From Phaeotremella fagi (taxonomy: Eukaryota; Basidiomycota; Tremellomycetes; Tremellales; Phaeotremellaceae): a stretch of 64,000 nt of DNA. The notes under the pieces are model-generated. The model saw nothing but the letters and a program-made list of their open reading frames with translations. It was not told the origin of the DNA and did not search any database. This document shows positions 45,816 through 56,443 of this stretch, piece after piece. Both the position numbers and the translations under genes were made by a program. The stretch covers positions 1,121,586 through 1,185,585 of the forward strand of contig BCHU01000007.1 of NCBI GenBank assembly GCA_001599715.1, written 5' to 3'. The stretch's first letter is position 1, and every line of letters begins with the position of its first letter.

Positions 45816-47815
45816 TCACCAACCCCCACCGCCAACCCGTAAACGTCTATATTCAACCAATTCACATTTCCCCGTCAAGACTTTTTTCTCAACTTCATGA
45901 TGATCCAGATCATCAGAAACCTTCTGGGGTAATCTCAATCGATACCAATCACCCGAATAAGTGATCGCTATCAACTGACGTTCTTTCTTGACAACTTTCT
46001 TGAGATTGGTACCAGATTTCGCAGTCGCATTTGATTTCGATGAAGTCGATTTAATAGAGTTGGAACCAGTTGACGATCTCCTTAATTGTTCACTTCGAAT
46101 GTTTTGGATCCCATTGTTAATCGCCCCAATTTGGATTGGGGTTTCGGATCGATAGACCCCTCCCCCTCCGTTCCCAGTTGGAGTAGCCGTTCTAGATGAA
46201 GTAGCGTCCGAACCGAAACTTCGTCGTTCTTCCCTAGACCCCATCGAGATCCCACTAACCCCACTAGATCTCCTTCCAATTTTCAGTTTTTCATCGGATT
46301 CAACAACACCGCCATCGTTCTCATTAGAGACTTCCACGTCAACTTCGATCCAACCGACTACGAATCTCTCTGCTAATTCTTTTTCTTCGTTTTCACGTTC
46401 GTTTTCTAATTTCTTTTGGTGGTTGGTTTGGGAATAGGCTACCCCTGTAGCTGCTTCTACTACGTTCGAGAACGCGTGGGGGTTCTTTCGGGGTAGGTAG
46501 TATTGGGCGAATGATGGTGTTGAAGTGAAATATTTGGGGAGGGGTAGATTCTTGGTTATCATGTTGGTTAATGATGGTGGGATCGTACTTGGTGTGGGTC
46601 TTTGAAAGGTTTCAACGCATGTTCTCATCCATCAATCCAAAACACTTACGATCTGGATGGATCTTTATGTTGTAATTCTTCCTCTGAATGATCCCAAACA
46701 TGTATAGTACCTTTATCACTCCAACCAACGACTCTACCGCCCTTCCTTCTATCCGATATTCTCTTTGAATCCTCTGACCCACCAACTGAATCACTATCAC
46801 GAAAGACACTATCTTCAAACCCAATCCCCCACATCTCAGCTCTGTCAACACCTCTTCTCAATTCTCTAACCAGTCTGCCACGACTAGTATCCCAAACACG
46901 TAGCAGAGTACCTCTCTCACTTGTAGTCACGATGTGTGAACCTGAAGCCGTACATTCCAATGACGAAAGTGCATGATCATGAGCGAGGATGATTGGCGAA
47001 CGGAACGGTTGAGGTGGGAAGGTGGTTTTATGTGTTGTCTGTGAAGATGGTGCTGGACATGGTGGAAGGTGGATTAATTGAACATGACCAATCTGTCTCC
47101 CTGGAAGTGCCAACATCGTAGAGCCAGTGATAGATGCGACTGCCATCAATCCTACGACATGTCAGCGGGAAAGAAATGTTATATGTAAAGTGTACTTGCC
47201 AAGTTCATTCTCCACAGTTTCCCATTCACCAATTTTACGAAGCCATAAACCTGGTGTTCTCTCATTAGACCTTCCTTTACCTTTCACATCAGCGACATCA
47301 ACACCTAAACCGAATTGAAACGCTATGACCCGACGTGAGAGAGCGATGATAATAGTCGAGCATCGTGTAGAGATCCCACGTATTCTTTCACTACAAAAAA
47401 TGAGTCGTTCTCGTCAGCCGAAAAAGTCTGACGTGATTTCACAGGCCAAGTACGTACCCAAATTCAAGTTCAGCCACTGCAACACCTAGCGCATCATGAT
47501 AAATGATAGCTTTGTTAGGTGAATAAAGTGGTGAAGAGCCACCACCCTGAAGAACTAGTAACGGTGTGAAAGGTAATGGAATAACTTTTGATAGAGTACC
47601 AGGTAAACCTAAAGAATGTCTATTAGTACCAAAGTCCAATTCTCAAAATGGTGGAATTACACACTTCTACGTCGTATCAAACCCAACGGCCAACTCTTCC
47701 AAATCTCATAACCACTCTCACCAGCTATAGAAAAGAATTTACCATCGTAAGAGAAATTGATTGAATGGATTGGTGTAGGTTTGAGAGTGTTGACTTGGAA
47801 TCTACCTAATTGCAT
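45816..47815 (-). CDS. HSV2: PROPPIN family WD40 protein (Hsv2/WIPI3-4 type)
   Basis: Multi-exon gene, ATG at 47815 (MQLGRFQVNTLKPTPIHSIN). PROPPINs are seven-bladed propellers that bind PI3P and PI(3,5)P2 and act in autophagy. The central lipid-binding motif is seen as LVRELRRGVDRAEMW, so it is LRRG and not the FRRG of Atg18. The LRRG form is typical of the WIPI3/WIPI4 branch. Other blades: SPNKAIIYHDALGVAVAELEF, SSLECTASGSHIVTTSERGT, LLRVWDTSRGRLV and LPLPKYFTSTPSFAQYYLP. The last blade is RQLIAITYSGDWYRLRLP. Between blades 6 and 7 is a long Ser/Asn/Gly-rich insert of about 110 residues (around 46000-46300), in a region where PROPPINs often carry a loop. HSV2 is the best symbol on the LRRG motif; ATG18 paralogs cannot be excluded. 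Confidence 0.87.
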
Positions 47816-48285
47816 TTAGATTTTCTGGGACGGAGGAAAGGTGAAGATTGAAGCTCGACGGGGGATTTGGGGCTTGCCGTCGCTCTTTTTCGAGATTGTT
47901 TTTGGATGATGGAATGGTGATGATTTTGTGGATAGCTTACTGTGCTCACTTGAGAAATTGATTATGTGATCGTGATGAGAAAGTAATTATAGATAGATAA
48001 ATAGATTGCAGGAGATGCTAGCTTAAGTTGAGATGAGTGGCAATATCACGTGACTCGATGTAAACCTTTCGACCTTAATCAAGCAACCACCACTTAAATT
48101 GTTTTCATTTTTCAACAACAAAAACCAACGTCAAATCTATCAAATAAACAAATCCATAGCTTCAAACACCACCTCAACCCATCATCCACCTAAGCAAGGA
48201 GAACAATAAATCATTCATCCAGGAGGAAACTCAAAACCCGACCTAAAACAGACTTTGTAACGTTCATTTCAATTTTATTTTCATA
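47816..48285. other. Divergent promoter region with an E-box
   Basis: About 470 bp between the PROPPIN gene and RPB6. It holds a palindromic TCACGTGA (48046-48053), listed separately, and an A-rich, CA-rich leader before RPB6. Confidence 0.5.
48046..48053. promoter_or_regulatory. Palindromic TCACGTGA (Cbf1/E-box type)
   Basis: A perfect 8-bp palindrome with the CACGTG core bound by bHLH factors such as Cbf1 and Pho4. It lies in the shared promoter of the PROPPIN gene and RPB6, about 240 bp from each start. Confidence 0.4.
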
Positions 48286-48954
48286 ATGTCAGACGACGGA
48301 GGTGATCTACGTATGGAGGAGGATTATGGTAATGAAGAATATGAGGAGAACGTTGAGTGAGTCTATAACTTCTTCTCATGCACACTTAATTAACATATAT
48401 TTAGATATGATGGAGAATTAGAAAGAAATGAGGAAGATGAAGGTAACGATCAAGTTGGTGATGAAAATATTATTGTTGTGCGTTCCATCCGCAACCATCA
48501 ACTACTATTATTCCCACTTACCCGAATAAAAACACTTTAGTCCGGAGAACCTGATGCAGGGGATAAACAACGTCCAGGAAAGGCTCAAAAGGCAAATACG
48601 ATCCGAGTGACGACGCCGTACATGACGAAATACGAAAGAGCCAGAGTGTTGGGTACGAGAGCGTTGCAGATTAGGTAAGAGACTCTTTCTTACCCTTTTT
48701 TTCAGATGACTGATACTGATTCGATTTATTAGTATGAACGCACCTGTCCTAGTTCCAGTTGAAGGCGAGACGGATCCTCTAGAGATCGCTCTTAAAGAAT
48801 TGGCAGCTAAGAAAATCCCTTTGGTCATCAGAAGATATTTACCTGGTACGTCAACGTGTCGTTATTCTGATTCCAGTTAGTCAAAGCTGATTCAACTGAT
48901 TTAGACAATTCATTCGAAGATTGGAAAGTTGAAGAATTGATTCTACAAGAGTAG
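48286..48954 (+). CDS. RPB6: RNA polymerase subunit Rpb6 (RPABC2)
   Basis: Five exons encode about 145 aa. Rpb6 is shared by RNA polymerases I, II and III and sits near the clamp and stalk. The acidic N-terminus ([20 protein letters not shown], then [13 protein letters not shown]) is family-typical. The conserved core is [60 protein letters not shown] and [14 protein letters not shown]. The protein ends LQE. Exon 2 uses donor GTGCGT and the last intron lies within the RRYLPD codons. Length and sequence are as expected. Confidence 0.97.
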
Positions 48955-49074
48955 CGTTTCTAACTTCTATGCATTGTCTTGGATTTCCCTTGTCCGTTCT
49001 ACAAACAGTGGTGCATAAAAAGTAAAATACAATCAGGTATCAAAATGCTATAAAATAATCTCCACCACCACGTT

Positions 49075-51449
49075 CTAATCAGGTAACTCCCTCTGTACCA
49101 ATCTATCAAATCGACTTTCTTTCCAAGTATCATTCTCCAACCAACCGAACAACACCGTCTCGTCTAACCCGAAAACACTTAATTTCCCATCCAAACCTTC
49201 GGTGAAAGATTCACCTCTGAGTTTAGCCCTTTCCCTCTCTCGCGCTGTTATAGCTAATGTTGCGGGGTTATGTCCTTCTAGTACACTGAGGATCTCGTCG
49301 TGGTCCGGATAATGGAGTCTGATGTTTTGTTAATTCACGTAAGAGGGTTGAAGTGTGAAGTCCTTACCTTGGTTCGAGGAAACCGAATATGCCTAGAGCG
49401 GCTCTAAAGATATATCCATCGCCATCCAATACGATCTAGTGATTTGTTTATCAGCCACTCCCCACTTCAATCGGAGAGTCAAAACCCACCTGATCCCATA
49501 ATCTACAAACAGCCTCAAAAGGAAGTTGCTCAACCAACATCCCCCTAAACCAACCATCCGGTAACCTGATCCCTAGGTTTTTGCAATTAGCATAAATCTT
49601 AGGAAACAGATCAGCTTGGAGATTCTCAAAGACTCGGTAGTAAGCTTCGATGTCTTGTTGATCGTTCTTGTAGAAGGCTGTTAGACATGATCGGGAGAGG
49701 AGGTTACAGAGCATTAAGAAAGCTTGTTGAGGTGGAGAAGTTAGGATCAGCATTGAAGAGATTAAGGTGATGTAGGGTGCCTAAAGTCTGAGTTAGTGAT
49801 CATAACAAAGAGTTCACTTACATAACCCAACCCTTCATCAGACCTATACACCACCCAAGCGCAAACCAATTCTTTCAATTCTTCCCTCATCGGACTCCCC
49901 TGATAAAACAATTTAAGCGTGACCAGCGTATCATCTAAATCCAGTTCCAACTGTTTCAAAATTCCCTCAGGGAATCTACCACTCTCAAGAGCCTTCTTCG
50001 CCCGACTCGAATAAACTTTATAAGAATCTTTCGAAAGTGCCAACGGATTCCCTATACAAAGATTCCAAGCTTTACCACGTAACCTCGGTGGTACACCTCT
50101 AAACCATAACTCTCTTAACGCCACGTCGTTCTGTATTTTGCTGATGGAGAAATCTTTTGATGAAAGTAAAAGTTCCCATTGCGGGGTTGACAACATGATT
50201 TTCTTTTCACGTTCTAAACGTTTGATTTCGTTTTTTTTCTTACGGATTTGTTCGGCTTCTTTGGATTGGGTCATCATCTCTGACCATTGGTTGTAATGAT
50301 CCGCATCTTCGTCTTTGGGTTTGGGAGGTAACCAAGATGGTCTAGTTTGAGAGACTACTTTTTCGAAGGTTGATATTCCTTTAACTCCTATCCCACCAAC
50401 TGGACCGGTACTAGATCCAGCAGCTTGTGGATTCGGCGTCGAGTGTCTAGAAGTGTTTGAAGAAGATGCGATGGATTGCGTGGATAATCTTTTAGATTGA
50501 TTCATTTGAGGTGATGAATTTAGTGGGAATGGATGAGGATGAGCTGGTGGTGCGTGAAGTTGATTAGTCGAGGTTGAGGTTGGATCAGAATCCTCTTCGT
50601 CCGTCTCTCCATTTGTTATGGATGTACTTGTAAATGATGATCTTCCATTTTCGTCATGAGAAGAACGAACCAGTTGAGCTGGAGAACCGAAAGCCACTCT
50701 TTCACCATCTTTATTAACCCCGAATCCACCCCATGAAGATCTCTTCCCGTTACCGTTCCCAGATAGACTGAGAGACGGAGACGAAGGTAACGGAGGCGGG
50801 ACGTTCGATATAGGTGGTGGAGGTGTCGTTGATAGAGGAATAGATTCAAACGGTGCAGATTCAGTTGGTGTAAATTCGTTCTCTTCTGGTAAATGAAAAT
50901 GATTGGTTAAAGATAGAGATCCATTAATTGAATGTCGATTCACTCTGTCCTGTGAACCAGATCGTGAAAGGGGTATCGAGGCATCTGTATTTTCCGAAAT
51001 AGAGAATCTAGGTGAAAGAGGTGGGATTCTAGATCTAGGTGAGAGGGGGATATTAGAGAAGGGTGCTGTAGATGTTAATCGGGGAGATGGGACTCTTGGA
51101 GAGAGGGGACTGGGTGGTTTCCGTGAGATTTCAGGTGTTGAAGAGGTAGACGCTATTGGTTTCGCTGTGGTTGGTGAATCAAATGATGAGCCGATATCAC
51201 CATCTTCCTCTATGTGGAGACTTGAAAGTGAGATTGGTGCTGGGGTGTGATCTACCGCTTCTGCCGGTAGACTGGAGATTGCTTCCACAGGACTATCGAG
51301 GGAGACGTTATTGAAATCAGAGTTTAGATTGATATCCTCCACCTCTTCGTCATCATCCCCGAATGGATTGGTTCTTGAAAGGGGCTCTGAGTTTGACTAT
51401 AGGGTATCAGTATCTATGTCTAGATCTCCTTCTTTCTCACCTGTAGCAT
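49075..51449 (-). CDS. TBC (Rab-GAP-like) domain protein without canonical catalytic fingers
   Basis: Multi-exon gene. The start is the ATG at 51449, in a short first exon (MLQ) joined through a small intron to SNSEPLSRTNPFGDDDEE; the long second frame itself lacks an upstream ATG. Residues about 20-390 are Ser/Pro-rich and disordered. A basic coiled-coil-like stretch (RKKKNEIKRLEREKKIML) comes before the TBC domain, whose start is ALRELWFRGVPPRLRGKAWN. In TBC GAPs the arginine finger lies in IxxDxxRT; here it reads LELDLDDTL, so Asp replaces Arg. The glutamine finger (YxQG) reads GYAPYI, so Pro replaces Gln. The later helices are present (NDQQDIEAYYRVFENLQ, RLPDGWFRGMLVEQLPFEAVCRLWD). It could bind a Rab without activating GTP hydrolysis. 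Confidence 0.87.
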
Positions 51450-51952
51450 TGCCCCTCTTAAATCAAGTCAAGTAAGGAGCAGGAGAGAGAGAGTTGAGCA
51501 CCAAGGTGACTGACTCTCCACCTAAGCTAAGTGCCACATTGAACATAACGCCGATTCCAACATGACATGTTACGTTGGTGCCTGGAATAGTACGCGTCTG
51601 TGCCACGTGTGACGAGTGGCTTGAGTGACACTGTAAGAGAGTTGATTTTGATTTCTTCTTCTCTTTTATCTCTTTTTATTCATCTTCTCTTTCTTCCATC
51701 TCCATCCCCTTCCTCTTGTCTTGCTTGCGTCTCTACCTCGCTGGTCTCTTAGATTTCTTGTTGATCAAGTCTCTTATTCCAAGGTAAAAGATTTTATGTT
51801 TGAAGTTTAAAGGAAAGGATAGGGAAAAGAAATTTGATCAAAGATCGGATCGAGACAGGTCATTCACCCTTCACACTACGCAATCACCAATCAATCAACG
51901 TACTGCTGTCTGGACCGCAGTCAACGTCAACGATCCATCTACTAGAGGAACG
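51450..51952. other. Intergenic region with an E-box and a short upstream ORF
   Basis: About 500 bp. It holds CCACGTGT at 51603-51610 and a CT-rich leader (51650-51730). A five-codon upstream ORF (ATG at about 51796) sits before the first long-frame ATG of the next gene. Confidence 0.5.
51603..51610. promoter_or_regulatory. CACGTG E-box
   Basis: CCACGTGT with the bHLH core, followed by TGACG. It lies between the TBC gene and the NPFL-motif gene, so it could serve either. Confidence 0.3.
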
Positions 51953-53479
51953 ATGGAAGCTCCAAAGACTATCGAACGTAAACGACGAGGAAGGAATTTG
52001 GACATGATGGGAATGTAGGTGTTTACTTTCTTGGCTAGAAAACCTATGCTAACAACCTCACAGTCAACCTACACCACCTCGCTCCCACGAAAACAATCAA
52101 CTTCCAACACCAGTCACCGATCGAAGACCATCAAAAAAAGTTGATCAATCCAAACCAAATCAATCATCGGTCACAATGTTACCCACTCCTCAAACTCTGC
52201 CTCGTCCAACGCGACAAGATCAAGTTTCAGCTTCTACATCGACATCGCAAAATCCACCTTCACCAACCGGTCACACAACCTTTTTCCTCACTTCGTCGAA
52301 TTCACAAAAGGGGGAGAAATTGACTAGAAGAAGACCTGGATTAACGTTTGCTCAGCAAATGGGTTTGATTTCAAGTTCGAATTCGAATCCTAACTCTGTT
52401 GGATCAAGTCGAATTGGTATGGGTAGAGGAATGGGTGGTGGGATGAAATCGCATATCCATAAAGTCGATTATATGTCGGAGACTGTACTTAATCCTGCTT
52501 CCGTTCGATTACAGGATGCAGCGCCTTTACTTGATATAGGCAGTAATCCATTCTTGGAGCAGGGAAATTTACCTATGGGACTAGCTTCACCTGGAAACGT
52601 CACTTGTCATAATCCTAATTCAATGGATATCGACGAACCACCATTGGATACAATGGATTCAACAAATCACCTTCCTTCACCACCAGCATCTCATCACAAA
52701 AATCGACACCAATCGCCTTCTTCATCAGGCACCTCCCCTATCCTTCTTTCACCTCCGTTGACAACGACCACTAAACGAATCAGAACGTACACGACTCTAC
52801 CTTCGGAACAGGAGTTACAACAAGAACGTGAACGACAACAAGAGGTTCAACGTCAGGAGAGAATACGAAGGATGATGGACGAAGATGATAACCCGTTTTT
52901 AGTGAAACCTGGAGAAATAGTTCAAAGAGGTAAAGGTCCGATGGAAGATGATAGGCCAACAGTGACATACGTCTTGTAAGTTCCACTATCGCTAATCAAG
53001 CACAACTAACAGAAACATCACGATTTAGTCGAGGAGCTAAAAAAGTATTCGCCAATCCATTCTTATCTTCCAAAACGAATTTCCCACCTTCAGACCTATC
53101 ACCCAACGACGAAGATTTCGAACCCCATCCAAATCCACAACCTAAACTATTATGGTCAACTTCATCTACAGCCCCGAAAGAAAACGTCGTTACTCCACCA
53201 AAAACAAGAAAAAGATTCACAAGATCACCAACGATGACTGAGGATGTCGATATGCAAACTCCTTTGAGAGGGGTCGGGAACGGTAACAGTCAAGGATTGG
53301 TTGAACTTTTTACACCTGAGTTGGATCTGGGATTGAGTGACGACAAGGACGGGGAAGAGGAAGACGAGGAGGAATTGCCTGTTAGGAGGGGATTACTTTT
53401 TGGTGTTGGTGCTCGGAAAAGATCTTCTACGGGTGACGATGAGCGGGGTGGAAAGAAGAAAAGTTTACTTCGGCTTTAA
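51953..53479 (+). CDS. Disordered protein with three NPFL motifs, unknown function
   Basis: Three exons (51953-52014, 52064-52975, 53029-53479) encode 474 aa. I chose the first ATG in the coding frame; the frame is open further upstream but only from a non-ATG codon. The N-terminus is basic (MEAPKTIERKRRGRN, a possible nuclear signal). Most of the protein is Ser/Pro/Thr-rich with several TP sites (LPTPVT, LPTPQT). Three NPFL motifs occur: GSNPFLEQ (residue 182), DDNPFLVKPGE (297) and FANPFLSSK (334). A Gln/Glu/Arg-rich helix (SEQELQQERERQQEVQRQER) precedes the second motif. The most conserved-looking part is RPTVTYVFRGAKKVFANPF. The tail alternates acidic and basic patches and ends KKKSLLRL. 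NPF motifs can bind EH domains, but the basic termini suggest a nuclear protein. Not recognised. Confidence 0.75.
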
Positions 53480-56443
53480 GGATGGGTTGTGGTTGGTTGG
53501 ATTTCTTTGTATTTAGTGAAGAGAGATTATTTGGTTCTTGTTCGTAGTTAATAAGTATAGGTTGGTTGCCATTATGCATTTTGAGTTGTAGCTATTCCTA
53601 TCGCTCTATCGAAAATTCGAGGTTTTTTGACCACACCGTTAGAAGGATAACGATCCGCACTGCTCTTCTGATTTACGTTCAACTGACAGTGCAGTCACTG
53701 CAATAGCCAGCCACACGTATATTCGCCTTTGTGGATTGTCAAGGAATGAACCATAGTGTTTCAATTCCCAGATTGAGAAAATTTATCTTAAATTCCAGGG
53801 AAGTACACTATGAACACTCTACAGATCAATATTTCTTTCAGATGAGTGTACGTTACTTGGTACAGGCTTGAAAACAAAGGCCACCGATAGGACTCTAGGA
53901 TTCGACGAGACCAGTTGACTTCATTCCTTCAATATTGAAGTCAGAAGGTACATGTTATGGCAGGTTGGTGGAATTGTATCACAGACACCAGCGAAAACAA
54001 CTCAGCTCATGAAGCGGTATTACCTTCATCTATCTTCGTGAGAGACACTGCGATGCGCAAATTTGAAGTGTATTTGAACATCACAATGCAAAAGATGGAA
54101 GTGGCACTGTCGAGTGAGGCATCGAAGAACTCGACGCAACATGACAGGAGCTCTTCGCTGTTGGTTCTGCTGCTCTATGATGTGACACTCTACAGACACT
54201 GGCTATGCATTGTAAGTCAGAGGATGCGTGTACAGCATACACTGAGCCTGCTACATAGTCCATTCACGATAGATAACAATCAATTACTTGTAATTGACAC
54301 ATCGCCACACACACATGCCCTTTTTTCACAATTTTTACAAAATCACTGCAAAAATCATACAACTATCGACGTTCTAGTCAAATCATTTCCATAAATTGAG
54401 TAATCAAATAAATGAATACCACGCTTGGATTTATTTTTTGCAACCAGCAATTGCTTCGACTCGGATGTGATCCTCACTGTCAGAAGCTCTAACCCTAGCA
54501 TAAGAATGATAGGTATGGGTACTGTTTGAGCTGAATTATTCGATGTTTAGGTATACCGGGAATGATTTTTATTTGATGATGAAGTGTGGGGATGATGATG
54601 TGCTGTTCATATGCATCGGTGGGTATTTTGTTTGAATGGAAACGATGTATTTTGGGCTAAATCGTGGATGTTAATGGACGACGGCCACAATGGTTGAAAG
54701 GCCACTTTGGTTTTTTGCATAATAACATTTCATAGTTAAAACGACACAAAAACGCAAACAAAGAAGAAAAACGCAAAAACAACGCGCACGACTCCTGACT
54801 CCAACGAAACCTTCCTTCCGCCATTACCGCAATTTCACAACGAAAATCATTCTACCGAGAACGGATATATCGGGTTGATAAAATTTTATACCCACAAAGT
54901 CGGACCGAAAGTCACCGAAATTGCACAGTCTGGGAAATAAAGCTTTGTTATTTTGAGCTAAAGTGAACATGTGAGATGATCATCTAAAGTGGGGCCTGGA
55001 CTGGGTGTGCTAAGGACTGCTAAGGATATGCTTAGACTCAATGTGGTTTGCTATGGCTAGTTGAAGTTTATGGAGAATTGGAGTGAAAGTGGATTATGGT
55101 TAGTTGGTTACGATTTGTGGGGATTAGAGAAAGAGTCTTCTACGCCACCCGGTGTGTGTATGCATACAAACAAACCATGCTTCTGTTGCGGCTTGCGGCA
55201 ATTGATGGTTGTTATTGTTCTTGTCGTACGTAGTCACAAGGTCGAGGTCGAGGTCACACTCATGGTTTCAGTCTGGAACGACTCTCCCACTCCTCTTAAT
55301 TAACCACCCGGGATCCGGCCCTTGGGGCCGGTCGGTGGGAGTGGGAGGGTGGTGTTGGGTGGTACCACCAGGTAAAAGTGTATGGATGGATAAACAATGA
55401 ACCGTGGACCGTGGGTGGTATGTCAACAGGAGGTGGTGGCCATGCAAGTGTTGTTGTTGAACATCTACAAGTAATACTCTACTCTTTGATACAGAGATAT
55501 ATCTATTGGTCTAGCTACACCTACACCTCCCACGGAACGTTTACGGATATATCGTTATTTGACACACACTAAAACCGATAGTCGCCGATCAGGCCCGCGC
55601 ACTACGCCCCAAGGAAAGAAAATTAAGGTAGACAAACGATCGAGTGAGAAAAAGAGAAGAACAAGAAGAAAGAGGAGGATACAATTGCATCTACTTGTAT
55701 CTACACAACATAGCATTCATCGTTATCATCATCAACAACAGTAGAAGAAGTAGAAGGTAGAGTGACGCACAGTGGTAACACAGCCCACCGCAACACACAC
55801 CACCATCATCCAACTCGTGTTAAAAGGATAACTCGCCTCGCCCCAAACCTTCCTTTTTATCTTCCATTGTTATTCCACCATTCAACATTCACAACATAAC
55901 GATATCGATAACAAAATCAACGTCAATATCATTGTCTGAAGATAACTCGTCACTTAAACAATCGTAACCATCACAACCAGCCAATTAGTGACGTCGTTGA
56001 AAGTGGAGAAATCGTGTCGTTTCAGATATCAAATTTTCATTGAAATACAAACATCCACCCAAAATCATAACAATCCAATTCCAACCAAAACCACTTGTCC
56101 GATTGAGATTCTCGCTCCTCACTCCTGGATCAAAGGTGGTCAGATCGTCTGCACCCGTATCGTGGAGACTGATCGACAGAGATTAGAGAACAGAGATTAG
56201 GCTCTGATTCAGCCTTTGGATTGGTTTTTGGGGTTATTGTCGCGTCGTTACCGTGACGACGATAACGAAGGTCATCACTTTGAGTGGTAAGTGTACTTCC
56301 TACTTTATAATCAGTGTATAAGAGGATGATAGGTGTTCATAAGAACCCATTTCGTTCTCTTGATCTCATCACGTCGCCACCAGATATTGATTCTCTCTAG
56401 ATCACCCCTTAGTCATTTAACCTATCCCAGAGGTCAATTCACA
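53480..56443. other. Gene-poor 3-kb region, likely promoter and long leader
   Basis: The longest stretch without a supported gene. 53480-54400 is mixed sequence; the 145-codon frame at 53957-54394 has no recognisable protein features. 54540-55060 is AT-rich with A-tracts (54730-54800). 55307-55400 is GC-rich, with the hairpin listed separately. 55600-56430 is rich in CAA/ACA and AC runs, like the long leaders of regulatory genes, with several short upstream ORFs. A possible 5'-UTR intron has a donor at about 56288 (gtaagtg) and an acceptor at about 56330 (gatag). Confidence 0.5.
55315..55331. repeat. GC-rich perfect inverted repeat (hairpin)
   Basis: CCGGCCC, then TTG, then GGGCCGG: a 7-bp stem with a 3-nt loop, in a short GC-rich island. 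It is not placed at the end of a gene, so a terminator role is unlikely. Confidence 0.5.

Noticed and set aside
53640..53705. Short inverted cactg/cagtg repeats, considered as a tRNA or small RNA
   Set aside because: No cloverleaf, no A/B boxes, and stems are only 5-6 bp.
53957..54394. 145-codon plus-strand frame in the long intergenic region
   Set aside because: It has an ATG, but no recognisable domain, no signal peptide and an atypical composition; it is a single frame in AT-mixed sequence, so it is probably chance.
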